From: Candidatus Symbiothrix dinenymphae
Lineage (GTDB): Bacteria; Bacteroidota; Bacteroidia; Bacteroidales; Azobacteroidaceae
NCBI GenBank assembly: GCA_001417715.1
Contig: BBRT01000312.1
Coordinates: 1-64,000 of the forward strand
Reading direction: 5' to 3'
Length of the DNA: 64,000 nucleotides
This document shows positions 26,771 to 36,262 of this stretch, one piece after another; the stretch's first letter is position 1, and the number at the start of each line of letters is the position of its first letter. The position numbers and the translations under genes were made by a program. The notes under the pieces were generated by a model. That model was not told where the DNA came from, did no database searches, and was given only the letters and a program-made list of their open reading frames with translations.

Positions 26771-27005
26771 AATTTTGGTTCTCCCATCTCTCTGCCACCC
26801 CACGAGCAATGTCATTAAGTTAAGAAAATGAGGTAATGAGGTTGGGAGTGTGTTTGTATCTATTTGTCCCGCAGGGACAATGAGCGAAAGCCAAGTGCTA
26901 TGAATTGCGGATAATCATAACATTTTTTGTTATTATTCTTACTTCTGCGCCCGAATAATCAATAATAAAATCATACGAAAATCAAAGTTCAGACCAAGGC
27001 AACCC
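26771..27005. other. Intergenic gap between convergent genes
   Basis: No gene is visible. There is a small palindrome (TTGTCCCGCAGGGACAA, 26864-26880), related in style to sequences in the MITE-A element, and an AT-rich stretch with no clear promoter. Confidence 0.5.
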
Positions 27006-28583
27006 TCAAAGCACTGTAAATCGTTTGCTAATGGTCAAAGCAACTCCGCTGGTGCTTCTTCCAAAAAAATCACCATCATCGGCTCCCACAGACAGCTTAA
27101 TATCAAAGTCTTGCAACTTTTCCGGCTGATAAATCAAATCTAATCCGGAGGCGAATCCCGAATGAATTTCTTTGAATGGGAGGTCGTAACGCCCCCAGTT
27201 TTGTCCGCTCGTCAGCAGCAGGCGGTATTTGAACTCCGGCAAAAAATAGCCCTCTATGCCCAGATGATAGGCGATGAGGCGATTGCCTTTGAAATTAACC
27301 GCACCATCGGTGTTGTATTCGGGCGACAAAAAAAGCGGCGTTCCTAATGTTTTGCCGTAGTGGGACGGTCCTTGAGGATAGTCGCCATTGACGTAGTAAT
27401 TGTCTTTCCCATTGCCTTTTGCGATTTGGTCGTGATGCTCCGGGTGCTCCCCTTTGGGCGCAATGTCGAAATAGTAAAGAACCGTACCGCTCTGGTATTT
27501 TGTATATACAAATTCTGCCACAGCACCCGAAAGCAACGATTTTGTACGCGACTGCCACTCCACGCCAATCAAATTGTCGCTCCAATTGTAGAAAGTCATC
27601 CCCGAACCATCATCAAAAAAATGTTGGACATAGACACTTAATTGGCTGCTTTTGTCGGCGCGAGCTGTCCCTTTCGGGTCGTCATTGCGGGCTGTCCCCC
27701 CCGGAGTGTCATTGCGGGCTTGACCCGCAATCCCCCCCAACTTAATATCATACTTAAACAACCACGCGCCCCACTGCGACCCCGAAACGTATGGTTTGTC
27801 ATTCGCACTTGCCCCTTCACCACCCTCTTTGGCAAGCACCACGCGGACTAAATCTCCAATGCTTCGCGGCTGTTTAAACACCTCCCCATTGGTTTGATAG
27901 AGCGTGCCGCCCCATTGCGCAGCGTGAACCAAACCAAACATAAACTGCTGACGGTGTTTGTGTTGTATATCGCCAAAGCGAAAATAAATGGATTTGTTGT
28001 GTGACAAAACATCGGATGCAAATTTTTTCTGCGACGGGGCAAAATTGGATTCCAAATATTCGCTGTCCAAATATTTCCCCACAGCAAAATCGCCTTTTAT
28101 GAAAAAATTGCTTCGCGCGAAAGGAACCGGAATAAACTCATTGAACCCCATCTTAATCTGCGGAATAGGGCGAGCATTGTTGGAATTGACCATGTCACCG
28201 GAGCTTAAATGCGGATTCAGAAATGAAACATAATCTTCGCGCATACCAATATCCAAGCGGATTTTTTTCCAGTCGAGGCGACCGTATAACTGCTGGATGC
28301 GGTAGTTGTCCGCCGCCGAAAACTGTCCGCCAAGCCCGTCAATCCCTGCCTCAAACGACCAATCATCATTCAATTTTTGCTCATGAAACGCACCGGCTCG
28401 AAGATACAAATTGTTGTCATTCAGCGAGTTAATCCCCCAACTGTGATTGACCAACCAAAAAGGCATCTGCTCGCTCGAAAACGCGCCAAAAGCCGATGAT
28501 TGCACGGTGGTTTTCGTCTGCCCAAAACCGGACTGACTACATATATATATGTATAGAAGAAAAAATACAGTTTTTTGCCTCAT
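27006..28583 (-). CDS. Wzi-like outer-membrane beta-barrel (capsule assembly family)
   Basis: The 525-residue protein has a signal peptide (FFLLYIYICSQSGFGQ). Many amphipathic strands have aromatic edges (PFWLVNHSWGINSL, DDWSFEAGIDGLGG, LTISKRFTVL at the end), typical of the Bacteroidota Wzi-family barrel. About 30 residues (near 283-313, including IAGQARND) are encoded by copies of the palindromic repeat and are not part of the family fold. It follows a lipoprotein gene after 1 bp and rpsP before that, so the three form an operon. A link to surface polysaccharide is family knowledge only. Confidence 0.72.
   Translation of the reverse strand: MRQKTVFFLLYIYICSQSGFGQTKTTVQSSAFGAFSSEQMPFWLVNHSWGINSLNDNNLYLRAGAFHEQKLNDDWSFEAGIDGLGGQFSAADNYRIQQLYGRLDWKKIRLDIGMREDYVSFLNPHLSSGDMVNSNNARPIPQIKMGFNEFIPVPFARSNFFIKGDFAVGKYLDSEYLESNFAPSQKKFASDVLSHNKSIYFRFGDIQHKHRQQFMFGLVHAAQWGGTLYQTNGEVFKQPRSIGDLVRVVLAKEGGEGASANDKPYVSGSQWGAWLFKYDIKLGGIAGQARNDTPGGTARNDDPKGTARADKSSQLSVYVQHFFDDGSGMTFYNWSDNLIGVEWQSRTKSLLSGAVAEFVYTKYQSGTVLYYFDIAPKGEHPEHHDQIAKGNGKDNYYVNGDYPQGPSHYGKTLGTPLFLSPEYNTDGAVNFKGNRLIAYHLGIEGYFLPEFKYRLLLTSGQNWGRYDLPFKEIHSGFASGLDLIYQPEKLQDFDIKLSVGADDGDFFGRSTSGVALTISKRFTVL
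27655..27737. repeat. Palindromic element copies inside the Wzi-like gene
   Basis: A full arm (27707-27737) and at least one partial arm (27680-27700) lie in tandem within the coding region and keep the frame open. They encode repeated ARND-type peptides. The surrounding protein is otherwise continuous. Confidence 0.85.
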
Positions 28584-28584
28584 C

Positions 28585-29013
28585 TCAAAAATCTATGAAA
28601 TTGTACGTTATGCCATCCCGTTCCAAAACTAATTTTGAGGAGGTATGCTGCACGATATAAAAAATGGCTTTTTGCTCTCCACCACCCCACGGCGTTGTCT
28701 TATAGTCATAACTCTTGGCAAGCGAAATATGGACGGAGTCGCCATGCGAAAAACCAAAATAGCCCATCCACATATCCTGCATCCATGTCATCTCTCCATC
28801 AAACCGCGTGCAAGAAAATAGCGAGCCACGATGAAAATTAAAAAAAACAGTGTCCACTTGTTGAACCTCTCCCGATTGATTGTGCATCGTGCGCAATTTC
28901 CACATCCCATCAATATCAATATTGGGATAGTCGTGACCGGCACACGCCGCAAACAACACAACAAAGACAGCCACAGAAAAAAAATCCGTGACCATCCATT
29001 TAATCTGTTTCAT
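28585..29013 (-). CDS. Lipocalin-like lipoprotein
   Basis: The 142-residue protein has an N-terminal hydrophobic segment ending in lipobox LFAAC. A small beta-barrel pattern follows: IDGMWKLRTM at the first strand, VFFNFHRGSLFSC, and SSKLVLERDGITYNFIDF at the end. This resembles Bacteroidota lipocalin-like lipoproteins, whose ligands are unknown. An internal start (MVTDFFS) is also possible. It sits 15 bp after rpsP and 1 bp before the Wzi-like gene. Confidence 0.6.
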   Translation of the reverse strand: MKQIKWMVTDFFSVAVFVVLFAACAGHDYPNIDIDGMWKLRTMHNQSGEVQQVDTVFFNFHRGSLFSCTRFDGEMTWMQDMWMGYFGFSHGDSVHISLAKSYDYKTTPWGGGEQKAIFYIVQHTSSKLVLERDGITYNFIDF

Positions 29014-29028
29014 TCGGAGTGCAAATAA

Positions 29029-29784
29029 TTATTCGGCGGCCGGAGTTTCCTCTGCCGGAGTAGCCGGAGCTTCTTCCTCAACCGGAGCAGTAGCTTCTTC
29101 CTCAACCGGAGCAGTAGCCTCTTCCTCAAGCGGAGCAGCAACCTCTTCCTCAACCGGAGCCGGAATCTCTTCAACCACCGGAGCAGCAACCTCTTCTGCC
29201 GGAGCAGCCGTAGCCTCTTCCTCAACCGGAGCCTCAACCTCTTCAACAACCTCTTCAATCGGCGCAAGAGCCTCTTCTACCGCAGTTGCTTCTTTAGCCT
29301 CTTGCTTAGCCGCCGCCACTGCCACTTCGGCTTTTTTAGCGGCTACCGCATCTGCCTTGGCTTTGTTAGCGGCTTTTTCTGCCTCCAAAGCGGCTTTTGC
29401 GGCGGCTTTTTGTGCCTCACCCGCCTTGCCTAACTTGGCGTCGATGGCGGATACTTTGCCGTCCTTCCATGCTTGGAATTTCGTTTCAGCAGCTTCTTCG
29501 CTGAAAGCCCCTTTTGCCACGCCACCTAAGAGGTGTTTCTTCAAGAGCACCCCTTCGTCTGAAAGGATATTTCTCGCGGTATCGGTCGGTTGTGCACCCA
29601 CCGTCAACCAATACAAAGCTCGGTCAAAATCCAAATTTACTGTAGCCGGATCTGTGTTGGGATTATACGTCCCGAGCCGTTCGATAAACTTTCCATCCCG
29701 TGGAGCTCTGCTATCTGCGATCACGATGTGGTAAAACGCGTACCCCTTGCGACCATGTCTTTGCAATCTAATTTTAGTTGCCAT
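29029..29784 (-). CDS. rpsP: 30S ribosomal protein S16 with a long acidic C-terminal extension
   Basis: The first 80 or so residues are a normal S16 ([38 protein letters not shown]). Total length is 251, against about 80-90 in most bacteria. Bacteroidota S16 proteins are known to carry extensions. Here the added region has a Lys/Ala-rich helical part (about 125-175) and then about ten degenerate APVEEEA-type repeats. The repeats should form a negatively charged flexible tail on the small subunit. Confidence 0.93.
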   Translation of the reverse strand: MATKIRLQRHGRKGYAFYHIVIADSRAPRDGKFIERLGTYNPNTDPATVNLDFDRALYWLTVGAQPTDTARNILSDEGVLLKKHLLGGVAKGAFSEEAAETKFQAWKDGKVSAIDAKLGKAGEAQKAAAKAALEAEKAANKAKADAVAAKKAEVAVAAAKQEAKEATAVEEALAPIEEVVEEVEAPVEEEATAAPAEEVAAPVVEEIPAPVEEEVAAPLEEEATAPVEEEATAPVEEEAPATPAEETPAAE

Positions 29785-29821
29785 TTTTGAAATAATTTTT
29801 AATTGTTTGCATTAGCGGGCG

Positions 29822-29829
29822 CAAAGGTA
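29822..29829 (-). promoter_or_regulatory. -7 box of the rpsP operon
   Basis: TACCTTTG on the minus strand, 37 bases before the rpsP start at 29784. Confidence 0.65.
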
Positions 29830-29871
29830 AGTAAAAAATATGAATTATGAATTATGTTTTGTGATTTTTTT

Positions 29872-32800
29872 TCATTTTTTCCCTGTCCCTTTCCGAAACA
29901 GCCCCCTGAAACTGCTTGCTGACCGCTTGTAGCTCAGCCCTATGCCCTGCGTCGTGGGGGCTTGCTCATAATATTGGCTGTTGGTTTCGTTGTAGGCTTT
30001 CAGGAAGATGCTGCGGGTGCGGGATAGTTTGTAAGCTATGTCGAAATCGCCGGTGAAGTTTTGCTGTTTGCTGGGGTCGTTGCTGTAACCTACTGTGCCA
30101 TTGACTATTAGGCGGTTGTCGAACAGTTGCGTGCTCACGTTTACGTCCATATCCACATTGTTGAAATCGTCTTTGCTGCGGAGGTCGGCACCTATCGACC
30201 AGTTATTGCCGAGGGCGTTGGAGAGGGCTTTGCTGAGTTGTCCGGTGGTCAGCGAAGCCAGCGAGGAGAGCACTTGACCGGAGGTGAAATTGTCCGTAAA
30301 ACTTGTGGCTTCCGTTTTTTGGACGGGTGTGAAACTGTTGAAAGTCAGCAGATAAGCCATTTCCATCACTTTCAGGTTGTCGGAGTAGAGCAACCCCTCC
30401 AATTTGCGGTTCACCTCGTCCGATTCGTTGGGCAATTTCACGTCGTAAGTCATTGACATCTTGTCCGTATTGCCCTGCACCGCGAGTTCGCAATTGACTG
30501 CCACCTTGGGATTGGCTACGAGATTGGCAAACGATGGGTCGAGGGTTTCCAAGTCGGCGCGGGTCTTGTAAATGGCTGTCATATCGAAAGTTGTGGCGAG
30601 TGGGTCGCCGTGAAAACCCAACTTGCTGCCGCTTTGGATGGCGAATGATTTGGGCACCATTTTGGCTACCGACACGGAGATGTTGCCGTTCTCCGCCTCG
30701 TAGTCGCCCGTCACATGCAGCGCGGCGGGTGCCATCATGTCGTAAGCCACGTTAATTGTGCCATTACCGGACATTTGCACCGCATCGCCCGTTGCCCGAT
30801 TGAGAACAACTCCCACCGTGAGTGCGGGGTCGGTATAAAACATGAATTGCGCTTTCAGAGGGAACGTGGTGGTGGCGGGGGCTTTGACTTTGACGGAATC
30901 AACCGTCTTCGTGAGTGGTTTGCCGGTCGAATCCACATAGATAATATTGTTGTAGCGTGCTGCCGTGCTTGCCGAATAGGGGATGTTGACCGTCACTTTG
31001 GAATTGTTGCCGTGCGTGACGGTGCCGGTCATCAGCCAGTCGTTTTTGCTCTTTTTGATGTTCATCAAGCCGTTGAGCCGCAGAGTGCCGTACAACAGGC
31101 TGTCGGTCTGCTTGGGATTGTTCAGCACTTGGAAGTCGCTCATAGTGAGGTTGATTTGCGGGTTGAGGTCGATAAACCAGTTGTGCGTAATCGTGCCGTT
31201 GGCAACCAGCGTGTGCCTGTTTTCATCGCGGACGGTCACTTTGTTCAGCGTGATAGCCTCCGGAGTGATTTGGATGGAGTCGTCGAGCGTATATTTGGTG
31301 TGGAGCATCGACACACCCACCTGTGCGCCATCAAAATAGACCATGCCATGCACTTGGGGCTTGCTCATGGTGCCCGAAAAGTTCAGTTTGGTCGCGATTT
31401 TGCCGTTCAAAGCGTAGAGCATATCGGCGGTGGCTTCGGAAAACCAGCTGAGTTCGATGTCCTGAATGTTTGCCGTCACCATCATGGAGTCTTTTTCTGG
31501 CAAAAGCACGCCGGAAACGACCGACGGCGTGGCACCTTCTTTGCCCAGATGGGCACGCACAAACACGCTGTTGCGTTCGCCGCTCATCCCGCTGGTCACG
31601 CGCAAATCGCCCAATTCTCTGCCCGCATACACAATATTTTTCACAGAAAATCCGCGCGACAGGATGAATGGTTTGGCGAGCAGTTGCCGCATCGTAATCC
31701 GCCCGTCAGCCAATCCTGACAGCGGAAATCCCATTTTCGCCGTATTGATAAGTGTGCGCAATTGAAACTGCGACACGTCAATCGTCAGGCTGTCGTCGCG
31801 CAAAGTGGATGCCGTGCCGTTGATTCGGACAGCCTCGGAGGGGCTTTCGGTCATATTGACGGTTAAATCCTGAATGGTGTAACGCCCGTTTTGCACCACC
31901 ACTTTCGCGGGGTTCACGGTAAACCAGGTGTCGTTGAAAACCCATATCGTGGGGTTGAGCGTGATATTCATGTCGGGAATGGTTTGTCCATCCTTTATAA
32001 TCAACTCAATATCAGCATCTAACGAGCCATCAAAAAAATAATTGCCGGCGTAGTTTTCAATATTGACAATGACGTGCGGAAAATCACCCACCTTAGTCAG
32101 CGAGAGCGACATTTGGATGGTGTCCGACCCGGCAAAGCGCGTGTAGGCACTCGCCGAAATCCGCATTTTGTCGCCCACATTACTGTATTTTCCCATGAAC
32201 AGAATGGAGTCGGGGATGCCTTGGGGCAAGTCCAAAAGGTCTGCCAGCGCGGTCAAGTGGCTCACATCCACATTAAAATGAATGCTCTCATCAAATGCGT
32301 CTTGCAACTCGGGCTGCCCCTCAGCGTCAGGAAAAAACATCGGAAAATTGGCTTTAAACACCTCCGCCAAGCCCGTGTAAGTAAATGTCCCATAGACAGT
32401 TGCGTTGATAAACGGCGAGGCAACATCCAACGTTTTGTACGCACTGTCCGCCTCCTGATACGTCAGATTAAGCGGCAAACGGGGGTCGCGACTGTCCACA
32501 TACAGCCACCTGTTTTCGCCCTTCAACTCCACCTCCGCATGAATTTGGGAATAGGCATATCCCTTATAATCAAACCGTTGCACATCCACTTCCGCCTCCG
32601 CATTAAAACCACCTTTGGGCGAATAACTACCTTTGGCGTGCAAATTCAAATCAGCCAATCCAAACCCAACATCCGGCATCAAAACCCCTACATCACAACG
32701 AGTTACGCCACCAACCGCATCAAACAGGGCAGCACCCGTCAATAAATCATACCCCCCTGCCCCATCCACAAGAAAATCCCCGATATTGCTCTGCAACAAC

Positions 32801-33942
32801 ACATTAAATGCAAAATCGGACAATGTACCGCTCGCACTACCCGCCAAGCTGATTGTATCCGGCAACGCCGAGATGTCATTGCGGGCTTGACCCGCAACCC
32901 CCTGAAACAACCCCTCAACTCCATTCACAACCAACTCCTTCAACTCCAACCGAACAGGCGAAGCCTCCAAATGCTCAAAATCCTGAATACGCCCACCAGC
33001 CCGCAAATAAACCTGCTCCCCATACTCCACCTGCAAAGCATCAAACACAATCTCAGGCAATGTCCCGCTGAAATTCCCCGAAAAAGTCAGCACCTCCGTC
33101 AAATCCCTGACCGCAGGCACCCACATTGCAATGTCGCGAAAATCAAGGTGCCCCATTAGCGACATTTGATATTCCGGCAGGGGATTGCGGGTCAAGCCCG
33201 CAATGACAGTGGGAGTGGCACCCGGTACCCGATAACCGGCACCCGGTAACTGGTAACTGGTAACTGGTAACTGAAGAACGGAATGTGGTAATTCCAGCAC
33301 AAAGTCATTGATTGTCAGTAGACGAGCATCCAAATTGGCTTGAAATTGCAGATTTTCCAGTTTCAATCCTCGACTTTCGGCGAATGACAGATGTTTCAAA
33401 TTCACATCCAAATTTTCGAGGTTGGTAGATTTTGCATCTATATTTGCCTGAAAATCAGTTAGATGTACAGCCAAAGAGTCCGCTGTGTAATTTATTCGCC
33501 CACCGTTCAGGGCGATGTTTCGCAGTTCAATCCGCAACGAAATTGCCGTTGTGTCTGAGGCATTGGGGGCAAAAGCATCAATGAGAAATTGGAAATTGTA
33601 GGTAGAATCACGCGGATTTTGAGCAATATTAACCACAAAATCATCCAAATCCACCGATGTAATCAGCAGGCGGCTGTTCAACATCTCCCAAATATCAAAA
33701 CTCGCCGAGAGTGAGGACGCGTATAACAAGGTATCTTGCTCAATATCTTCGACATACACCGCCTCCAATTGCAGCCGGTTGAACGAGCGAAACGTCAACT
33801 TGCCGATACTCATACGGTTATGCGTGGTAGCCATCACCGTTTGCAACGCAAAATCCTTAATCGTCTGCTGCACAGACGGCAACCACAGCGCACCATAAAG
33901 CAACCCCGCCAAACCAAGCAACACGGAGAAACTCCACAACAC
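29872..33942 (-). CDS. tamB: TamB-like translocation/assembly protein
   Basis: The 1356-residue protein has an N-terminal membrane helix (VLLGLAGLLYGALWL) and a very long repetitive beta structure, ending in the DUF490/TamB domain (about the last 350 residues, FDNRLIVNGTVGYSND and the end ITQGIGLSYKRS-like region). TamB bridges inner and outer membranes for outer-membrane assembly or lipid transport. The only start in frame is GTG at 33942, but the reading frame stays open 11 codons further up and encodes WNIIKKGLHI, which looks like the natural N-terminus. Two palindromic repeat copies and a short CTGGTAA repeat lie in frame inside. Confidence 0.87.
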   Translation of the reverse strand: MLWSFSVLLGLAGLLYGALWLPSVQQTIKDFALQTVMATTHNRMSIGKLTFRSFNRLQLEAVYVEDIEQDTLLYASSLSASFDIWEMLNSRLLITSVDLDDFVVNIAQNPRDSTYNFQFLIDAFAPNASDTTAISLRIELRNIALNGGRINYTADSLAVHLTDFQANIDAKSTNLENLDVNLKHLSFAESRGLKLENLQFQANLDARLLTINDFVLELPHSVLQLPVTSYQLPGAGYRVPGATPTVIAGLTRNPLPEYQMSLMGHLDFRDIAMWVPAVRDLTEVLTFSGNFSGTLPEIVFDALQVEYGEQVYLRAGGRIQDFEHLEASPVRLELKELVVNGVEGLFQGVAGQARNDISALPDTISLAGSASGTLSDFAFNVLLQSNIGDFLVDGAGGYDLLTGAALFDAVGGVTRCDVGVLMPDVGFGLADLNLHAKGSYSPKGGFNAEAEVDVQRFDYKGYAYSQIHAEVELKGENRWLYVDSRDPRLPLNLTYQEADSAYKTLDVASPFINATVYGTFTYTGLAEVFKANFPMFFPDAEGQPELQDAFDESIHFNVDVSHLTALADLLDLPQGIPDSILFMGKYSNVGDKMRISASAYTRFAGSDTIQMSLSLTKVGDFPHVIVNIENYAGNYFFDGSLDADIELIIKDGQTIPDMNITLNPTIWVFNDTWFTVNPAKVVVQNGRYTIQDLTVNMTESPSEAVRINGTASTLRDDSLTIDVSQFQLRTLINTAKMGFPLSGLADGRITMRQLLAKPFILSRGFSVKNIVYAGRELGDLRVTSGMSGERNSVFVRAHLGKEGATPSVVSGVLLPEKDSMMVTANIQDIELSWFSEATADMLYALNGKIATKLNFSGTMSKPQVHGMVYFDGAQVGVSMLHTKYTLDDSIQITPEAITLNKVTVRDENRHTLVANGTITHNWFIDLNPQINLTMSDFQVLNNPKQTDSLLYGTLRLNGLMNIKKSKNDWLMTGTVTHGNNSKVTVNIPYSASTAARYNNIIYVDSTGKPLTKTVDSVKVKAPATTTFPLKAQFMFYTDPALTVGVVLNRATGDAVQMSGNGTINVAYDMMAPAALHVTGDYEAENGNISVSVAKMVPKSFAIQSGSKLGFHGDPLATTFDMTAIYKTRADLETLDPSFANLVANPKVAVNCELAVQGNTDKMSMTYDVKLPNESDEVNRKLEGLLYSDNLKVMEMAYLLTFNSFTPVQKTEATSFTDNFTSGQVLSSLASLTTGQLSKALSNALGNNWSIGADLRSKDDFNNVDMDVNVSTQLFDNRLIVNGTVGYSNDPSKQQNFTGDFDIAYKLSRTRSIFLKAYNETNSQYYEQAPTTQGIGLSYKRSASSFRGLFRKGTGKK
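32874..32910. repeat. Palindromic element arm inside tamB (first)
   Basis: One arm (TGTCATTGCGGGCTTGACCC and on to CCCCTG) is read in frame on the minus strand as a GVAGQARND-type peptide. The frame is preserved. Confidence 0.88.
33178..33208. repeat. Palindromic element arm inside tamB (second)
   Basis: One inverted arm is read in frame on the minus strand as VIAGLTRNP. Next to it, 33222-33275 holds further short repeats (ACCCGGTA and ACTGGTA units) that encode SYQLPGAGYRVPG. Together they look like a 30-residue inserted loop. Confidence 0.88.
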
Positions 33943-33983
33943 TATATGTAACCCTTTTTTGATGATGTTCCAAAATTAGTGTG

Positions 33984-33991
33984 CAAATTTA
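33984..33991 (-). promoter_or_regulatory. Possible -7 box of tamB
   Basis: TAAATTTG on the minus strand matches TAnnTTTG, 41 bases before the GTG at 33942. No clear -33 box. Confidence 0.35.
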
Positions 33992-34006
33992 GTCATTTTT
34001 CCTTTT

Positions 34007-34034
34007 TGTCATTGCAGGCTTGACCCGCAATCCT
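34007..34034. repeat. Half palindromic element after rpoD
   Basis: One arm with a single change lies 7 bp beyond the rpoD stop codon, between rpoD and the tamB promoter region. Confidence 0.8.
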
Positions 34035-34040
34035 CGGCGT

Positions 34041-34901
34041 TTACCCTAAATAGCTTTTCAGCAGGCTGTTGTCATTTGTTTGTTTCAGGCGGCGGATGGC
34101 TTTTTCTTTGATTTGGCGGACTCGTTCGCGGGTTAAATCAAATTCATCGCCGATTTCTTCGAGTGTCATTTCCGGGCGACCGATGCCGAAAAACATATAT
34201 ATAATGTCGCGTTCGCGCTCGCCCAAAACGGATAAGGCACGAGCGATTTCGCGGGTGAGCGACTCGTTCATTAGCGCACGGTCGGCATAGGGGGCATCTT
34301 CGTTGACCAGCACATCCAGCAGACTGTTGTCTTCACCCTCCACAAACGGAGCATCCACCGAAATATGCCGCCCGGACACTTTCAGCGTGTCCGCAATTTT
34401 TTCCACCGGCAAATCCAACTCTTGCGCCAACTCCTCCGGCGATGGTTTGCGTTCGTGTTCCTGCTCAAATTTTGAAAACGCTTTGGTGATTTTGTTCAGC
34501 GACCCCACCTGGTTGAGTGGCAGGCGCACAATACGCGACTGCTCCGCCAAAGCCTGCAAAATCGACTGGCGAATCCACCACACGGCATACGAAATAAACT
34601 TAAAGCCGCGCGTTTCGTCAAACTTTTCAGCCGCCTTAATCAACCCCAAATTGCCTTCGTTGATTAAATCCGGCAGGCTAAGTCCCTGATTTTGATACTG
34701 TTTTGCTACGGAAACGACAAAACGCAAGTTGGCACGTGTCAACTTTTCCAACGCAGCACGGTCGCCACGTCGAATGGCTTGTGCCAATTCCACTTCTTCC
34801 TCCACAGTAATCAGGTCTTCGCGCCCGATTTCTTGAAGATACTTGTCTAACGAAGCACTTTCGCGATTCGTAATTGATTTTGTGATTTTTAACTGCCTCA
34901 T
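34041..34901 (-). CDS. rpoD: Primary sigma factor, Bacteroidota short type
   Basis: The 286-residue sigma-70 factor lacks region 1.1. It has region 1.2 ([15 protein letters not shown]), regions 2.1-2.4 ([47 protein letters not shown]), region 3 and region 4.2 ([19 protein letters not shown]). The start at 34901 ([15 protein letters not shown]) gives the exact length of the group and lies downstream of its promoter; the upstream frame is not used. It should recognise the TTTG / TAnnTTTG promoters seen throughout this window. Confidence 0.96.
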   Translation of the reverse strand: MRQLKITKSITNRESASLDKYLQEIGREDLITVEEEVELAQAIRRGDRAALEKLTRANLRFVVSVAKQYQNQGLSLPDLINEGNLGLIKAAEKFDETRGFKFISYAVWWIRQSILQALAEQSRIVRLPLNQVGSLNKITKAFSKFEQEHERKPSPEELAQELDLPVEKIADTLKVSGRHISVDAPFVEGEDNSLLDVLVNEDAPYADRALMNESLTREIARALSVLGERERDIIYMFFGIGRPEMTLEEIGDEFDLTRERVRQIKEKAIRRLKQTNDNSLLKSYLG

Positions 34902-34937
34902 TTTCCTATACTTATATATATTGGGTGAAATCGGGCG

Positions 34938-34945
34938 CAAAGATA
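34938..34945 (-). promoter_or_regulatory. -7 box of rpoD
   Basis: TATCTTTG on the minus strand, 36 bases before the start at 34901. Confidence 0.6.
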
Positions 34946-34989
34946 CAAAAAAATTTTCACGTATCAATACATACTTGCGACATTTTTTT

Positions 34990-36108
34990 TCAATACCACT
35001 TAAACCACTTCAATCCGGCGGCGAAGCAGATGACGCCAAATGCGGAGAGGGCGATGGAGGGCGTGACGATTTCCATCCAGCCTGCGCCTTCGTTGAAAAT
35101 GCTGCGAATGCCATCCGTCAGTGCCGTCAGAGGCAATAATTTAATTGCGCCGATGCTCCATTCGGGGAAGTTGTGGTAACTAAAAAATATACCCGAAAGT
35201 ATCATCATGGGGAGTTGCACGGCATTTATCCACCCTGTGCCGACTTCCGTTTTCGAGGTGCGGCTCGAAATCAGCACGGCAACACCCGTAAACGCAACAT
35301 TGCCCGCCAAAAACAGTGTAAACAACGCCCCGATATTGCCCTGAATTTGAATATCGAACAGCAGCCAAACAGCCAAAAAGAGTATCGCAGCCTCAATAAT
35401 ATTCATCAGCGTGCGAACAAACATCATGGCTATCAGCAAGTTAGACTTCTTCATAGGCGTAGCCACCATGCGCCGCAGCAATTTCTGCGACCGCCGCTCA
35501 ATAATCGCATAACTGATGCCCCACATAATGGAACTCATCAAGCCGAATGCAATCAGTCCCGGAACCAAAAAATCAATGTAACGGGTACCCTGTAAGGTCA
35601 ATGGGCGAATGGATGCATCCGCCTTGTCCCTACCTGCCGCATCACCGGATATCGGCGACTTCACCAACTCCGACAATTTCATATACACCAACTGCGCCTG
35701 TGCGTTGTGCGGGTCGAAATGGTAGCGCAGGGTGCCGGCAGAATCCGTCACAATCACATCCGCCTCGCCGCGTTTGAGGGCAACAATCGCCGACTTCCAA
35801 TCATGGCGAATAAAAGAGAACTCACTGTCGCCCAATATGTTATCTGCAACTTTCCAGATGGAAACGGTCGCATCTTTCGGATTGGGCTGCGCATAAATAT
35901 CGAGCAAGGAGTCCAGTTCCGTGCGAGTTTCGTCCACCATCATCACTCGAAATTTTGACTCGGAACTTTGCGTAAAAGCCAGCCCCATGCCGATAGAGAG
36001 CAGCACGGGGAAGAGAATGCCCCAAAAAAGCACCTCCGGCTCGCGAATAACTTCCAGCCATTGCGTGATGGTCAGTTGATATAATTGATTGCGTTTTATT
36101 GATTTCAT
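34990..36108 (-). CDS. ABC-2 type transporter permease
   Basis: The 372-residue protein has one N-terminal membrane helix ([17 protein letters not shown]), an extracytoplasmic domain (about 45-170) and five C-terminal helices. The C-terminal part contains the ABC-2 signature ([26 protein letters not shown]). It is encoded after the ATPase 36246-36989 with a palindromic element between them. The pair is an exporter of unknown substrate; drug or polysaccharide export is typical. Confidence 0.88.
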   Translation of the reverse strand: MKSIKRNQLYQLTITQWLEVIREPEVLFWGILFPVLLSIGMGLAFTQSSESKFRVMMVDETRTELDSLLDIYAQPNPKDATVSIWKVADNILGDSEFSFIRHDWKSAIVALKRGEADVIVTDSAGTLRYHFDPHNAQAQLVYMKLSELVKSPISGDAAGRDKADASIRPLTLQGTRYIDFLVPGLIAFGLMSSIMWGISYAIIERRSQKLLRRMVATPMKKSNLLIAMMFVRTLMNIIEAAILFLAVWLLFDIQIQGNIGALFTLFLAGNVAFTGVAVLISSRTSKTEVGTGWINAVQLPMMILSGIFFSYHNFPEWSIGAIKLLPLTALTDGIRSIFNEGAGWMEIVTPSIALSAFGVICFAAGLKWFKWY

Positions 36109-36162
36109 TGTTTTTATATTGACTTCTTTTTATATTGACTTCTTTTTGTTCTTGTCTTCCTT

Positions 36163-36262
36163 TGTCATTGCGGGCTTGACCCGCAATCCCCTGTTCTACA
36201 TAGCCCTGTTGCCCAACATTCGTCTCCTTTGCAGGGGTTTGCGGGTCAAGCCCGCAATGACG
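36163..36262. repeat. Palindromic element, full 100-bp copy
   Basis: Two inverted arms flank a 40-base centre. The right arm contains the last codons and the stop of the ABC ATPase gene. Two adjoining copies of TATTGACTTCTTTTT (36118-36148) lie between it and the permease start. Confidence 0.92.

Noticed and set aside
33222-33275. Micro-CRISPR or binding-site cluster from CTGGTAA repeats in tamB
   Set aside because: The units are imperfect, only about 7 bp, and lie in the coding frame beside a repeat arm, so they are part of the inserted loop.
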